A DNA stretch of 24,991 nt, from the NCBI GenBank assembly GCA_037969115.1, contig JBBKWQ010000340.1, positions 1 to 24,991 of the forward strand, given 5' to 3'. Positions 1 to 7,992 of this stretch are shown piece by piece (the first letter of the stretch is position 1; every line of letters begins with the position of its first letter). This DNA comes from JBBKWQ01 sp037969115. Lineage in GTDB: Bacteria > Actinomycetota > Acidimicrobiia > Acidimicrobiales > Ilumatobacteraceae. The translations under genes were made by a program, and so were the position numbers. Below the pieces are notes generated by a model, which was given only the letters and a program-made list of their open reading frames with translations, made no database searches and was not told the DNA's origin.

Positions 1-187
1 TCGGTGTTGTGCCGTTGGCGTGGGCGTCGACGTAGGGCTCGACCACGTGCGTGTCGAAGTCGTCACCGAAGTTGAACACGAGGTGATCGATACCCAACTG
101 CTGCGCAACTCGGCGGGCGTCGTCGACATCACTCACACTGCAACAGCCGGTGTCGCTCTCGCCACCCCACAACCGCATCGTCACGCC
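1..187 (-). pseudogene. mnmA: inverted internal fragment of mnmA
   Basis: Read on the minus strand, this stretch is an open frame giving GVTMRLWGGESDTGCCSV, then a segment with VDDARRVAQQLG and NFGDDFDTHVVEPYVDAHA, ending in NGTTP. This is the typical MnmA (tRNA-U34 2-thiolase) sequence just before the TPNPCIECN motif. That motif is encoded on the opposite strand, starting at 183. Re-inverting bases 1-189 joins the two parts into one uninterrupted MnmA frame. The PP-loop N-terminus (SGGVDSS, about 35 codons) is absent and would lie left of the window. TCGG at 1-4 and CCGA at 186-189 form a 4-base inverted match at the breakpoints. An assembly or contig-end inversion is more likely than biology. 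The identity of the fragment is secure; the cause is inferred. Confidence 0.85.
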
Positions 188-998
188 GAATCCGTGTATC
201 GAGTGCAACCGCAGGGTGAAGTTCGATCGACTCTCCGAGCGTGCCGACCTGCTCGGTTTCGACGCGGTTGCGACTGGACACTATGCCAGCATCGGTCGGG
301 GGGCAGACGGTTCGTTCACGCTCGAACGCGGCGTCGACGTGTTGAAGGATCAGAGCTATGTCGTGCACATGCTCGATCAACGCGAACTCGCCCGCACGAT
401 GTTCCCGGTCGGAGATCTGCCCAAGTTCGAGGTGCGCCGTCTCGCTGAGCGGATGAGCCTCCGCACCGCCGGCAAACCCGATAGTCAGGATGTCTGTTTC
501 ATCACATCCACCGGTGGTCGTGAGACGTTCCTGGGTTCGCGCATCCCATTCCGATCGGGCACGATGGTCGACACCTCCGGCAATCGGATCGGCGACGTGG
601 CAGCGGTCGAGATGGTCACCGTCGGTCAGCGACGTGGCTTGGGGCTCCCCGGCGGCGGACCGAAGCGATATGTGGTCGATGTCGATGTACCGAACGCCAC
701 CGTCATCGTTGGCACCGACGCCGACCTGTTCGGTGCCACGCTCAACGCCACGCGACTCACATGGATCAACGAGCCCGTTTCCGGCCATGTGCTCGTTCAG
801 TGCAGCGCCCATGGCGAGCCCAGAGGGGCGCAGCTCGAAGTGACGGGTGGCGAGGCGCGACTGACGTGGGTCGAGCCGCAACGTCGCGTCGCGCCGGGGC
901 AGAGCGTGGTGTTCTACGACCTCGGCAACCGGCGCGTGCTGGGCGGCGGGATCGCCGCCTTATCCCCGGCAGCCGACGGGCCAGACATCCGATTGTGA
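150..998 (+). CDS. mnmA: tRNA 2-thiouridine(34) synthase MnmA, C-terminal part
   Basis: MnmA is a cytoplasmic enzyme that adenylates U34 of Lys, Glu and Gln tRNAs and inserts sulfur delivered as a persulfide. The motif TPNPCIECNRRVKFDRL holds the first catalytic Cys, FDAVATGHYASIG follows, and KPDSQDVCFI holds the second catalytic Cys. The remainder is the tRNA-binding and beta-barrel C-terminal region, ending at TGA 996-998. Homology starts only at about 183 (T-P-N-P). The ATG at 150 is simply the nearest in-frame start, and the codons 150-182 are antisense to the inverted mnmA fragment. As written, the gene lacks its ATP-binding PP-loop and could not work. With bases 1-189 flipped, it becomes a normal 5'-truncated mnmA running off the left edge. 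The neighbourhood with a methionine-synthase-like gene and ligA matches actinobacterial mnmA loci. Confidence 0.93.
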   Translation: MSLSPPHNRIVTPNPCIECNRRVKFDRLSERADLLGFDAVATGHYASIGRGADGSFTLERGVDVLKDQSYVVHMLDQRELARTMFPVGDLPKFEVRRLAERMSLRTAGKPDSQDVCFITSTGGRETFLGSRIPFRSGTMVDTSGNRIGDVAAVEMVTVGQRRGLGLPGGGPKRYVVDVDVPNATVIVGTDADLFGATLNATRLTWINEPVSGHVLVQCSAHGEPRGAQLEVTGGEARLTWVEPQRRVAPGQSVVFYDLGNRRVLGGGIAALSPAADGPDIRL

Positions 999-1006
999 CC
1001 ACTCGA

Positions 1007-1012
1007 TAGGGT
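1007..1012 (+). promoter_or_regulatory. -10 box (TAGGGT) for leaderless MOSC gene
   Basis: TAGGGT fits the actinobacterial TANNNT -10 pattern. Six bases separate it from the ATG at 1019, which places the expected +1 on the start codon itself. No Shine-Dalgarno is visible. No clear -35 was identified. Confidence 0.5.
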
Positions 1013-1018
1013 CGAGTC

Positions 1019-1561
1019 ATGTCTGCGTTCGTGGTGTCGGTGCAGCAAAGCGCCGAGTACTCCTTCAGAAAGTCTGCCGTGCCAGAGATCCGGCTCGTCG
1101 CCGGATCGGGAGTCGAGGGTGACATCCACGCCGGGCCGCGGGTTCGGCATCGCTCGCGCGTCGCGCAAGATCCGAACCAGCCGAACCTGCGGCAGATCCA
1201 CATCATTCATGCCGAACTGTTCGACGAGGTCTCGGCGCAGGGATTCACCGTGCATCCTGGTGACATCGGCGAGAACATCACGACGCGAGGGGTCGACCTG
1301 TTGGGCCTGCCGACCGGCGCGTTGCTCCGGTTCGGCGACGAAGCCCTCGTGGTGATCACCGGTCTCCGCACGCCGTGTGGCCAGATCAACGGTGTCGCAG
1401 ACGGTCTGCTGGGTGCGATGCTGGGCCGAGACGACGACGGAAACCTCGTGCGCAAGTCGGGTGTGATGGGCATGGTCGTCATGGGCGGGCCGATCAAGCC
1501 GGGCGACCCGATCGCTGTGGCCGTGCCGCCGGGCCAGCACCGGCCACTCGAACGCGTGTAG
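1019..1561 (+). CDS. MOSC domain-containing protein
   Basis: This 180-residue protein is a stand-alone MOSC (molybdenum cofactor sulfurase C-terminal) domain. Visible marks are the N-terminal GVEGDIHAG segment, the HPGDIGENITTRGVDLLGL core typical of the family, and the conserved Cys in TGLRTPCGQI (C120), thought to carry sulfur or contact Moco. Related proteins (YiiM/YuaD types) act in molybdenum-cofactor sulfur chemistry or N-hydroxylated-compound reduction; the substrate cannot be told here. The gene begins 20 bases after mnmA, but its own -10 box just before the ATG suggests a separate, leaderless transcript. It converges with the EamA gene, with only 29 bases between the stop codons. The length is normal for a single-domain MOSC protein. 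Confidence 0.88.
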   Translation: MSAFVVSVQQSAEYSFRKSAVPEIRLVAGSGVEGDIHAGPRVRHRSRVAQDPNQPNLRQIHIIHAELFDEVSAQGFTVHPGDIGENITTRGVDLLGLPTGALLRFGDEALVVITGLRTPCGQINGVADGLLGAMLGRDDDGNLVRKSGVMGMVVMGGPIKPGDPIAVAVPPGQHRPLERV

Positions 1562-1590
1562 CCGCTCGTTGCAGCCGGGCGATTCGGTCC

Positions 1591-2415
1591 TCAACCGGTG
1601 GCGACGCCGATCACGCCGACCAGGACCACAGCGATGCCACCGGCTTGCACCGGCTTGACTCCGTCGCCGTACACGAGCCTCCCGACGACCACGGTCACCA
1701 CGGGGAACAGAGAAGCCGTCACCACCGCTGACGTCGCATCGGCCTCCACGCCCAGCAGGAACAGCACGGTCGACAGCCCGGCGAACATCCCGGCGACGAT
1801 CGACGGGAAACGCAGACCGCTCGGCGGGACGATGTTCACTTGTCGCAGCTTCGCCACGAGGAGCATCAGAGCGAACGCTGCGACCCGTTGCGTGACGGCC
1901 GGCCACGATCCACTCGAGTCGGAAGCTTCGATGATGACGCTCAACCCGAAGCCGTAGCCCAGTCCTGAGACGAGGCCCCATCGAACACCGGCGGCGATGT
2001 GCGCGGCGCGGCCGCCGCCCGCCGTGATGAGGGCCAGCCCGACGAACGCTACGATGGCGCCGAGGAGCGCGACGAGCGATGGCGATGTTCCTCGCACGAT
2101 CGTGTAGACGAACGGAATGACTGCGCTCAGGGTGGCGACCACCGGCGACACGACGGTTGACGTCGAGTGCGTGAGCCCGGTGAAGTAGCAGACCAGGCCG
2201 ATGCCCAGCCCGAGACCCGACAGGAGCCCGACGAGAAGATCGTCCCAGATCAGCTCGCTCGACACGATCACGAGCGCGAACAGCGACGTGAAGATCGCCA
2301 CGAACTGCATCACCGTGCCGGTGAGGATCGGGCCGCGGGCGTTCACCACTCGTCGACCGAACAGGTCGGACAGGCCGATCGAGAGCGCTGACAGCAGCCC
2401 GAATATTACCCCCAT
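1591..2415 (-). CDS. EamA/DMT-superfamily transporter
   Basis: A 274-residue, very hydrophobic protein with about ten predicted membrane helices in two halves, each shaped like an EamA domain. The first half begins at the start (GLLSALSIGLSDLFGRRVV) and the second at about residue 142 (AAGVRWGLVSGLGYGFGL). It ends with the typical last helix pair (VQAGGIAVVLVGVIGVATG). DMT transporters of this kind export or import small metabolites such as amino acids and nucleobases in the inner membrane; the substrate cannot be predicted. The gene lies 33 bases downstream of the 298-residue membrane protein gene on the same strand and may be cotranscribed with it. No strong Shine-Dalgarno is seen before the ATG. 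Confidence 0.87.
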   Translation of the reverse strand: MGVIFGLLSALSIGLSDLFGRRVVNARGPILTGTVMQFVAIFTSLFALVIVSSELIWDDLLVGLLSGLGLGIGLVCYFTGLTHSTSTVVSPVVATLSAVIPFVYTIVRGTSPSLVALLGAIVAFVGLALITAGGGRAAHIAAGVRWGLVSGLGYGFGLSVIIEASDSSGSWPAVTQRVAAFALMLLVAKLRQVNIVPPSGLRFPSIVAGMFAGLSTVLFLLGVEADATSAVVTASLFPVVTVVVGRLVYGDGVKPVQAGGIAVVLVGVIGVATG

Positions 2416-2448
2416 GCGATGCTCACGAACACGCAGACGTCATGGGAA

Positions 2449-3345
2449 TCAGCCCACCGGAAGCCCGCGCTGCTGGAGTCGCCGGAGCACCGCTCCGGGC
2501 CGCGATGGGCTGACGAGGAATCCGGTGAGGTGTATCGCTGTGGCGGTTTCACCGGGGCGGCGCGGCCGCAGCAGGACGGTCACGCTCTCGCGAGTGTTGA
2601 CCTCGACGGCGTTCCCGGCCGTACCGCCCGTGAGATCGGCGGCGTCCGTTCCGGCGAGGGCGAGGTGGATATTCGTCATCTCGTGGCGGCGCAGCATCAT
2701 CGTCTCGGCGAGCACGAGCTGGTCGTGCACGACCACACCCACCGGCACGATGACGAGCCAGCGACAGCTGAGCCGGTGCCAGCGCGCCGAGACGAGCACG
2801 GTGAGCCCAGCTGTCGCGATGGCGATGACCGTGCCGCTGATCCAGTGTTCGGTTCCCAGCCGGATCGCCGCGGCGGTCATGCCCGCTGCCCAGATCGCCC
2901 ACGAGATCGCGGTGGCCGACAGATAACCGACCGGCGGCCGGAGCGGGGTGCGATCTTCGTCGCCGTACGCCGATGCCTGAACGAACGCCTTGCCGAGCTC
3001 GGCCGACGATGCCACCAGCGATGCAAGTACTCCGGCCATCATGAGCAGCACGGCGTTGCCCGCCTCGATCGTGTCGTGACGTGAGATCATCACGACGGCC
3101 GAGAAGACGATGGTGAGCGGCACGATCGCACGCGTTGCGGTGAGACCCGCCACCGACGGAACCGCCATGGCGAGCACCCCGGCCACCCATACCACGGCGG
3201 TGACGATGGTCATCGTCGTCGCCGTGTCGTTCGAACCGCCGTATGCCGAGTCGATCGCCGGACCGGCCGCCGCCGCGACGCCGAGCCACCCGATGCGCAT
3301 GATCCAGGGAAGGGTTCGGTCGGCGGTGGGAGTGGGAAGCGCCAC
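2449..3345 (-). CDS. integral membrane protein of unknown function
   Basis: I do not recognise a named family. The GTG-started 298-residue protein has about seven hydrophobic segments within roughly residues 15-205 (for example MTIVTAVVWVAGVLAMAVP and SATAISWAIWAAGMTAAAI). A soluble C-terminal part of about 95 residues follows, starting near MLRRHEMTNIHLALAGTD and containing a stretch resembling a small PH-like beta fold (NTRESVTVLLRP, then a segment with ETATAIHLTGFLV). The likely topology is a membrane anchor with a cytoplasmic regulatory domain, which is inferred only from hydrophobicity. It is divergent from the methionine-synthase-like gene, with a 179-base gap, and upstream of the EamA transporter on the same strand. 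It may be a lineage-specific protein. Confidence 0.75.
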   Translation of the reverse strand: MALPTPTADRTLPWIMRIGWLGVAAAAGPAIDSAYGGSNDTATTMTIVTAVVWVAGVLAMAVPSVAGLTATRAIVPLTIVFSAVVMISRHDTIEAGNAVLLMMAGVLASLVASSAELGKAFVQASAYGDEDRTPLRPPVGYLSATAISWAIWAAGMTAAAIRLGTEHWISGTVIAIATAGLTVLVSARWHRLSCRWLVIVPVGVVVHDQLVLAETMMLRRHEMTNIHLALAGTDAADLTGGTAGNAVEVNTRESVTVLLRPRRPGETATAIHLTGFLVSPSRPGAVLRRLQQRGLPVG

Positions 3346-3408
3346 GTTCCATAGCGTGACCTGCGGACACCACTGAATCCAACTGCGGGCATCGGCGTGT
3401 AGGCGTCA

Positions 3409-3422
3409 CCGATCCGGATCGG
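3409..3422. promoter_or_regulatory. perfect 14-base palindrome in a divergent promoter region
   Basis: CCGATCCGGATCGG is a perfect inverted repeat in the 179-base region between two divergently transcribed genes (membrane protein and methionine-synthase-like gene), so it could be an operator. GATC/CGGATCG-type words are common in this genome, so chance is possible. Nothing else clear was seen in the gap except the ribosome binding site at 3513-3520. Confidence 0.25.
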
Positions 3423-3512
3423 CTCCTGGAATCGTTGCGAGGCAAACGACCGTGCCACGATGGGCTGCAACGACGTGGGCGAGACGTTCCACGACGGCAC
3501 GACGATTGGAAC

Positions 3513-3520
3513 GGGGGAGG
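3513..3520 (+). promoter_or_regulatory. strong ribosome binding site deciding the methionine-synthase-like start
   Basis: GGGGGAGG lies four bases before the ATG at 3525. It favours that start over the in-frame ATG at 3435, whose extra 30 residues (Arg-rich, low complexity) match nothing in the family. Confidence 0.7.
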
Positions 3521-3524
3521 TGTG

Positions 3525-4592
3525 ATGACGGAACGACCCGAATCGAACGGCGGCACCGGCGCCGATTCGCGCGGAGCGGTGGCGTCACCGCTGAGTCGAT
3601 TCCAGTCGGGCTCGTTCACCGGCATCGGAAGTCTGCCGCACCGCGACGCCGTGGCCGCCGCGGAGTTCTCGCTCGGCGAGCATGCCATTCCGGTCGTGCC
3701 GAGCTTGCCGAAGCGATCGCCGGCCGAGTCGTTGGTCGCACAGGCGGTCACCGGACTCGCCGGCGTCACGCTCGGCCAGTATGGGTCGATCGCGGTCGAC
3801 GTCGCCCGGCTCGACCCAGGTGCGCCGGTGGTCACCGATCTGCGATCCGATGCCTTTGTCGGGTTCAGGACGTTCCTCGATTGCGCTGTTGCCGCCGGTC
3901 ACACCGGGCCTGTGAAGTGGCAGTTCGTCGGTCCGCTCACGCTGGGGGCGGCGCTCGAGCGCGCCGGTGCACCTGCTGAAGTCGCATACGAGCTGGCCCG
4001 TCTGGCGATCCGTTCGCACCTCCGGGTGTTGGCCCATGCCATTGCCGAGAAGTTGCCCGAGTCGGCGCAGCTCATGTTGCTCGACGAGCCGCTCCTCGCC
4101 GACGTCCTGGCCCGCGACTTTCCGATCGCACCGGACGACGCCGTCGACCTGGTGTCGAGCACCATGGCGGCCCTGTGTCCCGACGTCGCGGTTGGTGTGC
4201 ATTGCTGTGCCCCAGCCGACTGGGCGTCCATTCTCGCGACCGGCCCGCAGGTCTTGTCGATGCCGGCCACGTCAGGTCTCGTTTCGGTGGCGGGTTATCT
4301 CGACCGGTTCTTGCGCAACGGCGGGTGGGTTGCGTGGGGCGCCGTGGCCACGGAGGGTCCGATCGGTGTCACGGCGAGCCGTGCCTGGGCACAGCTCAGC
4401 ACGTTGTGGTGTGAGTTGGTGCAGCGTGGCATCGATCCGGTGATGCTGCGTGAGCAGAGCCTCATCACGCCCCACTGCGGACTCGCCCCCCATACGCCCG
4501 CCGTCGCCGAGCGCATCTGCCGTACGGTCGGCGACGTGTCGAAGCGGGTACGCGAACAGGCAACCGCCGCCCGGTTCGTGCTGGGCGCCTGA
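3525..4592 (+). CDS. B12-independent methionine-synthase-like protein (MetE C-terminal domain type)
   Basis: A 355-residue protein with the fold of the catalytic C-terminal barrel of MetE. It has the opening GSFTGIGSLPHRD, FVGPLTLG near residue 135, LLDEPLL near 186, the zinc-ligand-like GVHCCAP (H226, C228) and LITPHCGLAPHTP (C317). The Glu that is the fourth MetE zinc ligand is not obvious; the matching region reads VLSMPATSG. The family includes M. tuberculosis Rv3015c, which is likewise single-domain and sits near ligA. Methyl transfer from an unknown donor to homocysteine or another thiol is expected, but full methionine synthase activity is unproven. The gene is 72 bases upstream of ligA on the same strand. 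The start was chosen by the ribosome binding site at 3513-3520. Confidence 0.85.
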   Translation: MTERPESNGGTGADSRGAVASPLSRFQSGSFTGIGSLPHRDAVAAAEFSLGEHAIPVVPSLPKRSPAESLVAQAVTGLAGVTLGQYGSIAVDVARLDPGAPVVTDLRSDAFVGFRTFLDCAVAAGHTGPVKWQFVGPLTLGAALERAGAPAEVAYELARLAIRSHLRVLAHAIAEKLPESAQLMLLDEPLLADVLARDFPIAPDDAVDLVSSTMAALCPDVAVGVHCCAPADWASILATGPQVLSMPATSGLVSVAGYLDRFLRNGGWVAWGAVATEGPIGVTASRAWAQLSTLWCELVQRGIDPVMLREQSLITPHCGLAPHTPAVAERICRTVGDVSKRVREQATAARFVLGA

Positions 4593-4650
4593 TCACCCGG
4601 CGGACCACCGCTCATCACACCGCTCGTCCACACCGTCGCCGCCACTTCTC

Positions 4651-4656
4651 TACAAT
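4651..4656 (+). promoter_or_regulatory. -10 box (TACAAT) for ligA
   Basis: TACAAT is a near-consensus -10 element eight bases before the ligA ATG, giving an expected +1 two bases before or at the start codon. It is unusually AT-rich for its surroundings and suggests leaderless or near-leaderless ligA mRNA. No good -35 is visible. Confidence 0.6.
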
Positions 4657-4664
4657 CCGACCTG

Positions 4665-6749
4665 ATGGACGCTGCCGATCGGATCGACGAACTTCGGGCG
4701 CTGGTGGCGCATCACAACGAGCGCTACCACGTGTTGGACGCTCCGGAGATTCCCGATGCCGACTTCGACGCGATGGTCCGTGAGCTCCGCTCGCTCGAGA
4801 CCGATCACCCCGACCTGGCTGGTTCCGACTCGCCGCTCGATGCCGTCGGCGGCGCCGCCCGGATGATGTTCTCACCGGTCACCCACGCCGTGCCGATGAC
4901 CAGTCTCGACAACGCGATGAACGAGGACGAGCTGCGTGCTTGGGGCGATCGTGTGGTCAGGGGCCTCACGAACGATGACGGCCACGAAGCGATCGTGACG
5001 TTCGTGTGCGAGATGAAGGTCGACGGGCTCGCCTTGAGCATCAGGTACGAGGGCGGAGAGTTCGTGCGGGCGGCGACGCGCGGCGACGGGAAGGTCGGCG
5101 AGGACGTCACTGCGAACGTCGCCACCATCAAGGACGTGCCGCGTCGGCTTTCACGCCGATCGGGTGAGAGCGGGACAGGAACACCTGACGTGGTCGAGGT
5201 GCGTGGCGAGGTGTACATGCCGGTCGCCGTGTTCGACGATCTCAACGAATCGTACGAAGCCGCCGGCCAACCTCGGCTCGTCAATCCGCGAAATGCGGCT
5301 GCGGGCAGCCTGAGGCAGAAGAACCCCGAGATGACGGCGAAGCGGTGCTTGTCGTTCTGGTCGTATCAGCTCGGTCAGGTCGACGGGGGACCCGAGTTCA
5401 CGAGCCACCTCGAGACATTCGACTTCCTGCGCAGCATCGGCATGCCGGTGAGCCCCGAGATCGCCACGTTCGCGTCGCTCGACGACGTGCTCCGGCACTG
5501 TCTGCATTGGCAGCAGCATCGGCACGAGCTCGGCTACGAGATCGACGGCGTCGTGGTGAAAGTCGACGATCTCGCCCAGCGCGAGCAACTGGGATTCACG
5601 TCGCGGGCGCCCCGGTGGGCGATCGCTTACAAGTTTCCGCCGGAGGAGCGAACGACGACGCTGCTCGACATCCAGGTGTCGGTCGGCCGCACCGGTCGAA
5701 CCACGCCGTTCGCCGTGCTCGAGCCCGTGTTCGTCGGTGGATCGACCGTCAGCATGGCGACGCTGCACAACCAGGACCAGGTTCGTCTGAAGGATGTGCG
5801 GCCCGGTGACACGGTCATCGTGCGAAAGGCCGGCGACGTCATCCCGGAAGTGGTCGGGCCGGTCCTGTCGGCTCGTGAGGCTGGCACACAGCCGTGGGAG
5901 TTCCCCACGACCTGCCCGTGTCCGCTGGGGAGCACGCTCGTCAGACTCGAGGGCGAGGCCGATACCCGTTGCGTCGAGCCGAAGTGTCCGTTCCAGCGCG
6001 ACCAGAGGGTCATCTATTGGGCGTCTCGTGGAGCGATGGACATCGAGGGCCTGGGCGAACGTACCGTGATGGCGCTCACCGAGGCCGGTCTCATCGAAGA
6101 CGCGGCCGACATCTACTCGCTTGCGGCCGACGAGGTCGTGGAGTTGGAGGGGTTCGCGATGCCGAGCGCCGAGAAACTCGTGGTTGCGATCGATGAGTCC
6201 AGGCGACAACCGCTGCAGCGGCTGCTCACCGCTCTCGGCGTGAAACATCTCGGCCCGTCGGCATCAACGGCGCTTGCCGGCGAGTTCATCACCCTCGACC
6301 GCATCATGGCGGCCGACTCCGTGTCGTTGGCAGCTGTGGACGGTGTGGGCCCGGTGATCGCGGATTCCATCACGAGCTGGTTCGCGCAGGAGTCCAACAG
6401 AGCCTTCATCGAGAAGTTGCGCATCGCCGGTCTCGACTTCGGCAGCGAGGAGGCGGCAGCAGCCGCCGCAGCGGCGAAGCAGTCAGTTCCGCAGGTGTTG
6501 GAAGGCAAGGCGGTGGTCGTTACCGGCAGCGTGCCCGGGTACACCCGCGACGAAGCCGCCGACGCGATCATCGCGCGGGGTGGGAAGTCGCCGGGCAGCG
6601 TGAGCAAGAAGACGTTTGCGCTCGTGGTCGGCGAGTCGCCCGGAGCGAGCAAGTCGACGAAGGCCGAGTCGCTCGGCGTGCCGATCGTCGATGCGTCCCT
6701 CTTCGACGAGCTCCTGGAGTCCGGGGAGCTGCCCGCTTCGATGATCTGA
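4665..6749 (+). CDS. ligA: NAD-dependent DNA ligase LigA
   Basis: LigA seals nicks in DNA during replication and repair using NAD+. At 694 residues it is full length. Domain Ia holds the NMN-binding YH pattern (HNERYHVLDAPEIPDADFD, residues 17-35). The nucleotidyltransferase domain carries the adenylated lysine in CEMKVDGLALS (K118), with EVRGEVYMP near 178 and YEIDGVVVKVDD near 291. The OB fold follows (VGRTGRTTPFAVLEPV). The Cys4 zinc finger is C417, C419, C436 and C441, and helix-hairpin-helix repeats come next. After an alanine-rich linker near 600, a C-terminal BRCT domain starts around 610 (GKAVVVTGSVPGYTRDEA). All key residues are present. The promoter box at 4651 and the short spacing from the methionine-synthase-like gene suggest both its own transcript and possible read-through. 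Confidence 0.98.
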   Translation: MDAADRIDELRALVAHHNERYHVLDAPEIPDADFDAMVRELRSLETDHPDLAGSDSPLDAVGGAARMMFSPVTHAVPMTSLDNAMNEDELRAWGDRVVRGLTNDDGHEAIVTFVCEMKVDGLALSIRYEGGEFVRAATRGDGKVGEDVTANVATIKDVPRRLSRRSGESGTGTPDVVEVRGEVYMPVAVFDDLNESYEAAGQPRLVNPRNAAAGSLRQKNPEMTAKRCLSFWSYQLGQVDGGPEFTSHLETFDFLRSIGMPVSPEIATFASLDDVLRHCLHWQQHRHELGYEIDGVVVKVDDLAQREQLGFTSRAPRWAIAYKFPPEERTTTLLDIQVSVGRTGRTTPFAVLEPVFVGGSTVSMATLHNQDQVRLKDVRPGDTVIVRKAGDVIPEVVGPVLSAREAGTQPWEFPTTCPCPLGSTLVRLEGEADTRCVEPKCPFQRDQRVIYWASRGAMDIEGLGERTVMALTEAGLIEDAADIYSLAADEVVELEGFAMPSAEKLVVAIDESRRQPLQRLLTALGVKHLGPSASTALAGEFITLDRIMAADSVSLAAVDGVGPVIADSITSWFAQESNRAFIEKLRIAGLDFGSEEAAAAAAAAKQSVPQVLEGKAVVVTGSVPGYTRDEAADAIIARGGKSPGSVSKKTFALVVGESPGASKSTKAESLGVPIVDASLFDELLESGELPASMI

Positions 6750-6814
6750 GTGTGGTCAGTCGGGAAACGAACGTCGATTCGAGTGGATTTGGGGCGGCGG
6801 TAGCCCACGCGACG

Positions 6815-7369
6815 TCAGGGAATGGCGGGCAGGCCGTCGATGGAGGTGGCGTTCTTCTCCCGCCAGTAGGCGGCGAGGTCGGCATCGCTCTTGTCGTCCG
6901 CCCACTCGATGAGGCGGGTGCGATCGTCGACGAAGTCCATCAGCGGTACCGAATACCCGCACGAGTTGGATGTGCGATCGATCTCTGCGGTGATGATCGA
7001 GCGAACAGCACCGTCGGACTCCGCTGCGCTCCCGACGAACAGCGCTCGCAGGTCGTCCCAGTCGTCGTCACCCGGTCGTACGACGGTGCCCTTCCCGTAC
7101 AGCCGCACGATGTTGGGTTTGCCGTCGAACGCACAGAACATGAACGTGATGCGACCGTTCTCGCTGACGTGGGCGATCGTCTCGGTTCCGCTGCCCGTCA
7201 GGTCGAGGTAGGCGACACGGTTCGGACCGAGTATCCGGAACGAGTCGTACCCCTTCGGTGACAGGTTGACGTGCCCGCCGTCGCGTGGCGCCGTGGCCAC
7301 GAAGAAGACGTGCTGACGGTCGATGAAGGCGTGCATCGCCTCGTTGATGGAGTTGAAGGCTCGTCCCAT
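6815..7369 (-). CDS. pyridoxamine 5'-phosphate oxidase family (PPOX) flavoprotein
   Basis: A 184-residue split-barrel protein of the PPOX-like family that binds FMN or F420. The opening helix SINEAMHAFIDRQHVFFVATAP, the strand pair GGHVNLSPKGYDSFRIL and YLDLTGSGTETIAHV, then GRITFMFCAFDGKPNIVRLYGKG, are the usual cofactor-binding framework. The C-terminal part includes SVPLMDFVDDRTRL and ends DGLPAIP. Close relatives are annotated as pyridoxamine oxidase family proteins with no assigned reaction, so true PdxH activity should not be assumed. The ATG at 7367-7369 starts at the conserved MGRAFNSI. The gene is convergent with ligA, with 65 bases between them, and sits about 105 bases after the ASCH gene on the same strand. 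Confidence 0.85.
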   Translation of the reverse strand: MGRAFNSINEAMHAFIDRQHVFFVATAPRDGGHVNLSPKGYDSFRILGPNRVAYLDLTGSGTETIAHVSENGRITFMFCAFDGKPNIVRLYGKGTVVRPGDDDWDDLRALFVGSAAESDGAVRSIITAEIDRTSNSCGYSVPLMDFVDDRTRLIEWADDKSDADLAAYWREKNATSIDGLPAIP

Positions 7370-7474
7370 CGGCCCAGTCTGGCAAGTTGACGAGGGCCGG
7401 GTCGCTGATTGATCCGTCGCAACCTTCGACCTGCTCCCGAACGGGCGGATTCATGGCGTCGGCAGCTGACTTCG

Positions 7475-7966
7475 TCAGGTCGTTGCGACGACCTCGAAGC
7501 GCTCGAACACGACCGGGATGTCGGGGTGGAAGGCGGCACCGTGCTCGGCATGAGTGCGGCTGAAGAACTCGGTGTGGCTGCGGAGCCAGAAGTCGCGACT
7601 GCGGTCGCCTTCGCCCTCGTCCCACGCGAACTGATCGTCGACCGAGGACAAGGGCCCGACTCGAACGTCCGTCGTCTGCAATACGGCCCGCGGTCTGCCG
7701 CGGCCATCGCACGCGATCCAGCAGTCGCCGACGCTGGGCACTGGCACGCCGGCCAGCTCGTACTCGAGAGCGCTGCCGGCCGTGGCTCGTTTGTCGGCGT
7801 GGATCACGAGGTCGATCAGACTGTCGGCGAGTTCCACGCTGTCGCCGAAACATTCGACAGCGATGAGGCGACTCGATACCGACTCGTCGGCAGCCGACGA
7901 ATCGACATACTGCTGCCACAGGGCCGCGGCAGCGACGCGGTCGACGTCGGGCAACGGTGTGCTCAC
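7475..7966 (-). CDS. ASCH domain protein
   Basis: A 163-residue protein whose pattern matches the ASCH (PUA-like) family. It shows VECFGDSVELADSLIDLV, then HADKRATAGSALEYE with the conserved K-x-AT/S stretch, VPVPSVGDCWIACDGRG, and QFAWDEGEGDRSRDFWLRSH near the end. ASCH proteins are thought to bind RNA or nucleotides, and some (YqfB type) act as amidohydrolases on N4-acetylcytidine; the role here is not determinable. The start is GTG (7964-7966), supported by AGAGGA eight bases upstream. The gene lies 26 bases after the enoyl-CoA-hydratase-like gene on the same strand, so cotranscription is likely, although no functional link is evident. Confidence 0.85.
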   Translation of the reverse strand: MSTPLPDVDRVAAAALWQQYVDSSAADESVSSRLIAVECFGDSVELADSLIDLVIHADKRATAGSALEYELAGVPVPSVGDCWIACDGRGRPRAVLQTTDVRVGPLSSVDDQFAWDEGEGDRSRDFWLRSHTEFFSRTHAEHGAAFHPDIPVVFERFEVVATT

Positions 7967-7992
7967 GGGCTCGATCCTCTGGTCACTCTCGA

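Noticed and set aside
20..448. Open frame of 142 codons on the plus strand near the left edge.
   Set aside because: It runs across the inverted mnmA fragment and out of frame through the rest of mnmA; the composition is Arg-rich shadow sequence and the true mnmA frames explain the region.
3346..3524. Possible cobalamin or SAM riboswitch before the methionine-synthase-like gene.
   Set aside because: No B12-box or SAM-riboswitch core was recognisable; only a 14-base palindrome and a strong ribosome binding site are present.
2549..3835. Long minus-strand open frame of 428 codons.
   Set aside because: It overlaps two better-supported genes, is rich in Arg, Gly and His, and has the shadow-frame composition typical of GC-rich DNA.
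6767..6780. CGAAC-N4-ATTCG resembling an actinobacterial SOS (LexA) box.
   Set aside because: One half-site base is wrong, and it lies between two convergent gene ends (ligA and the PPOX gene), where no promoter is expected.
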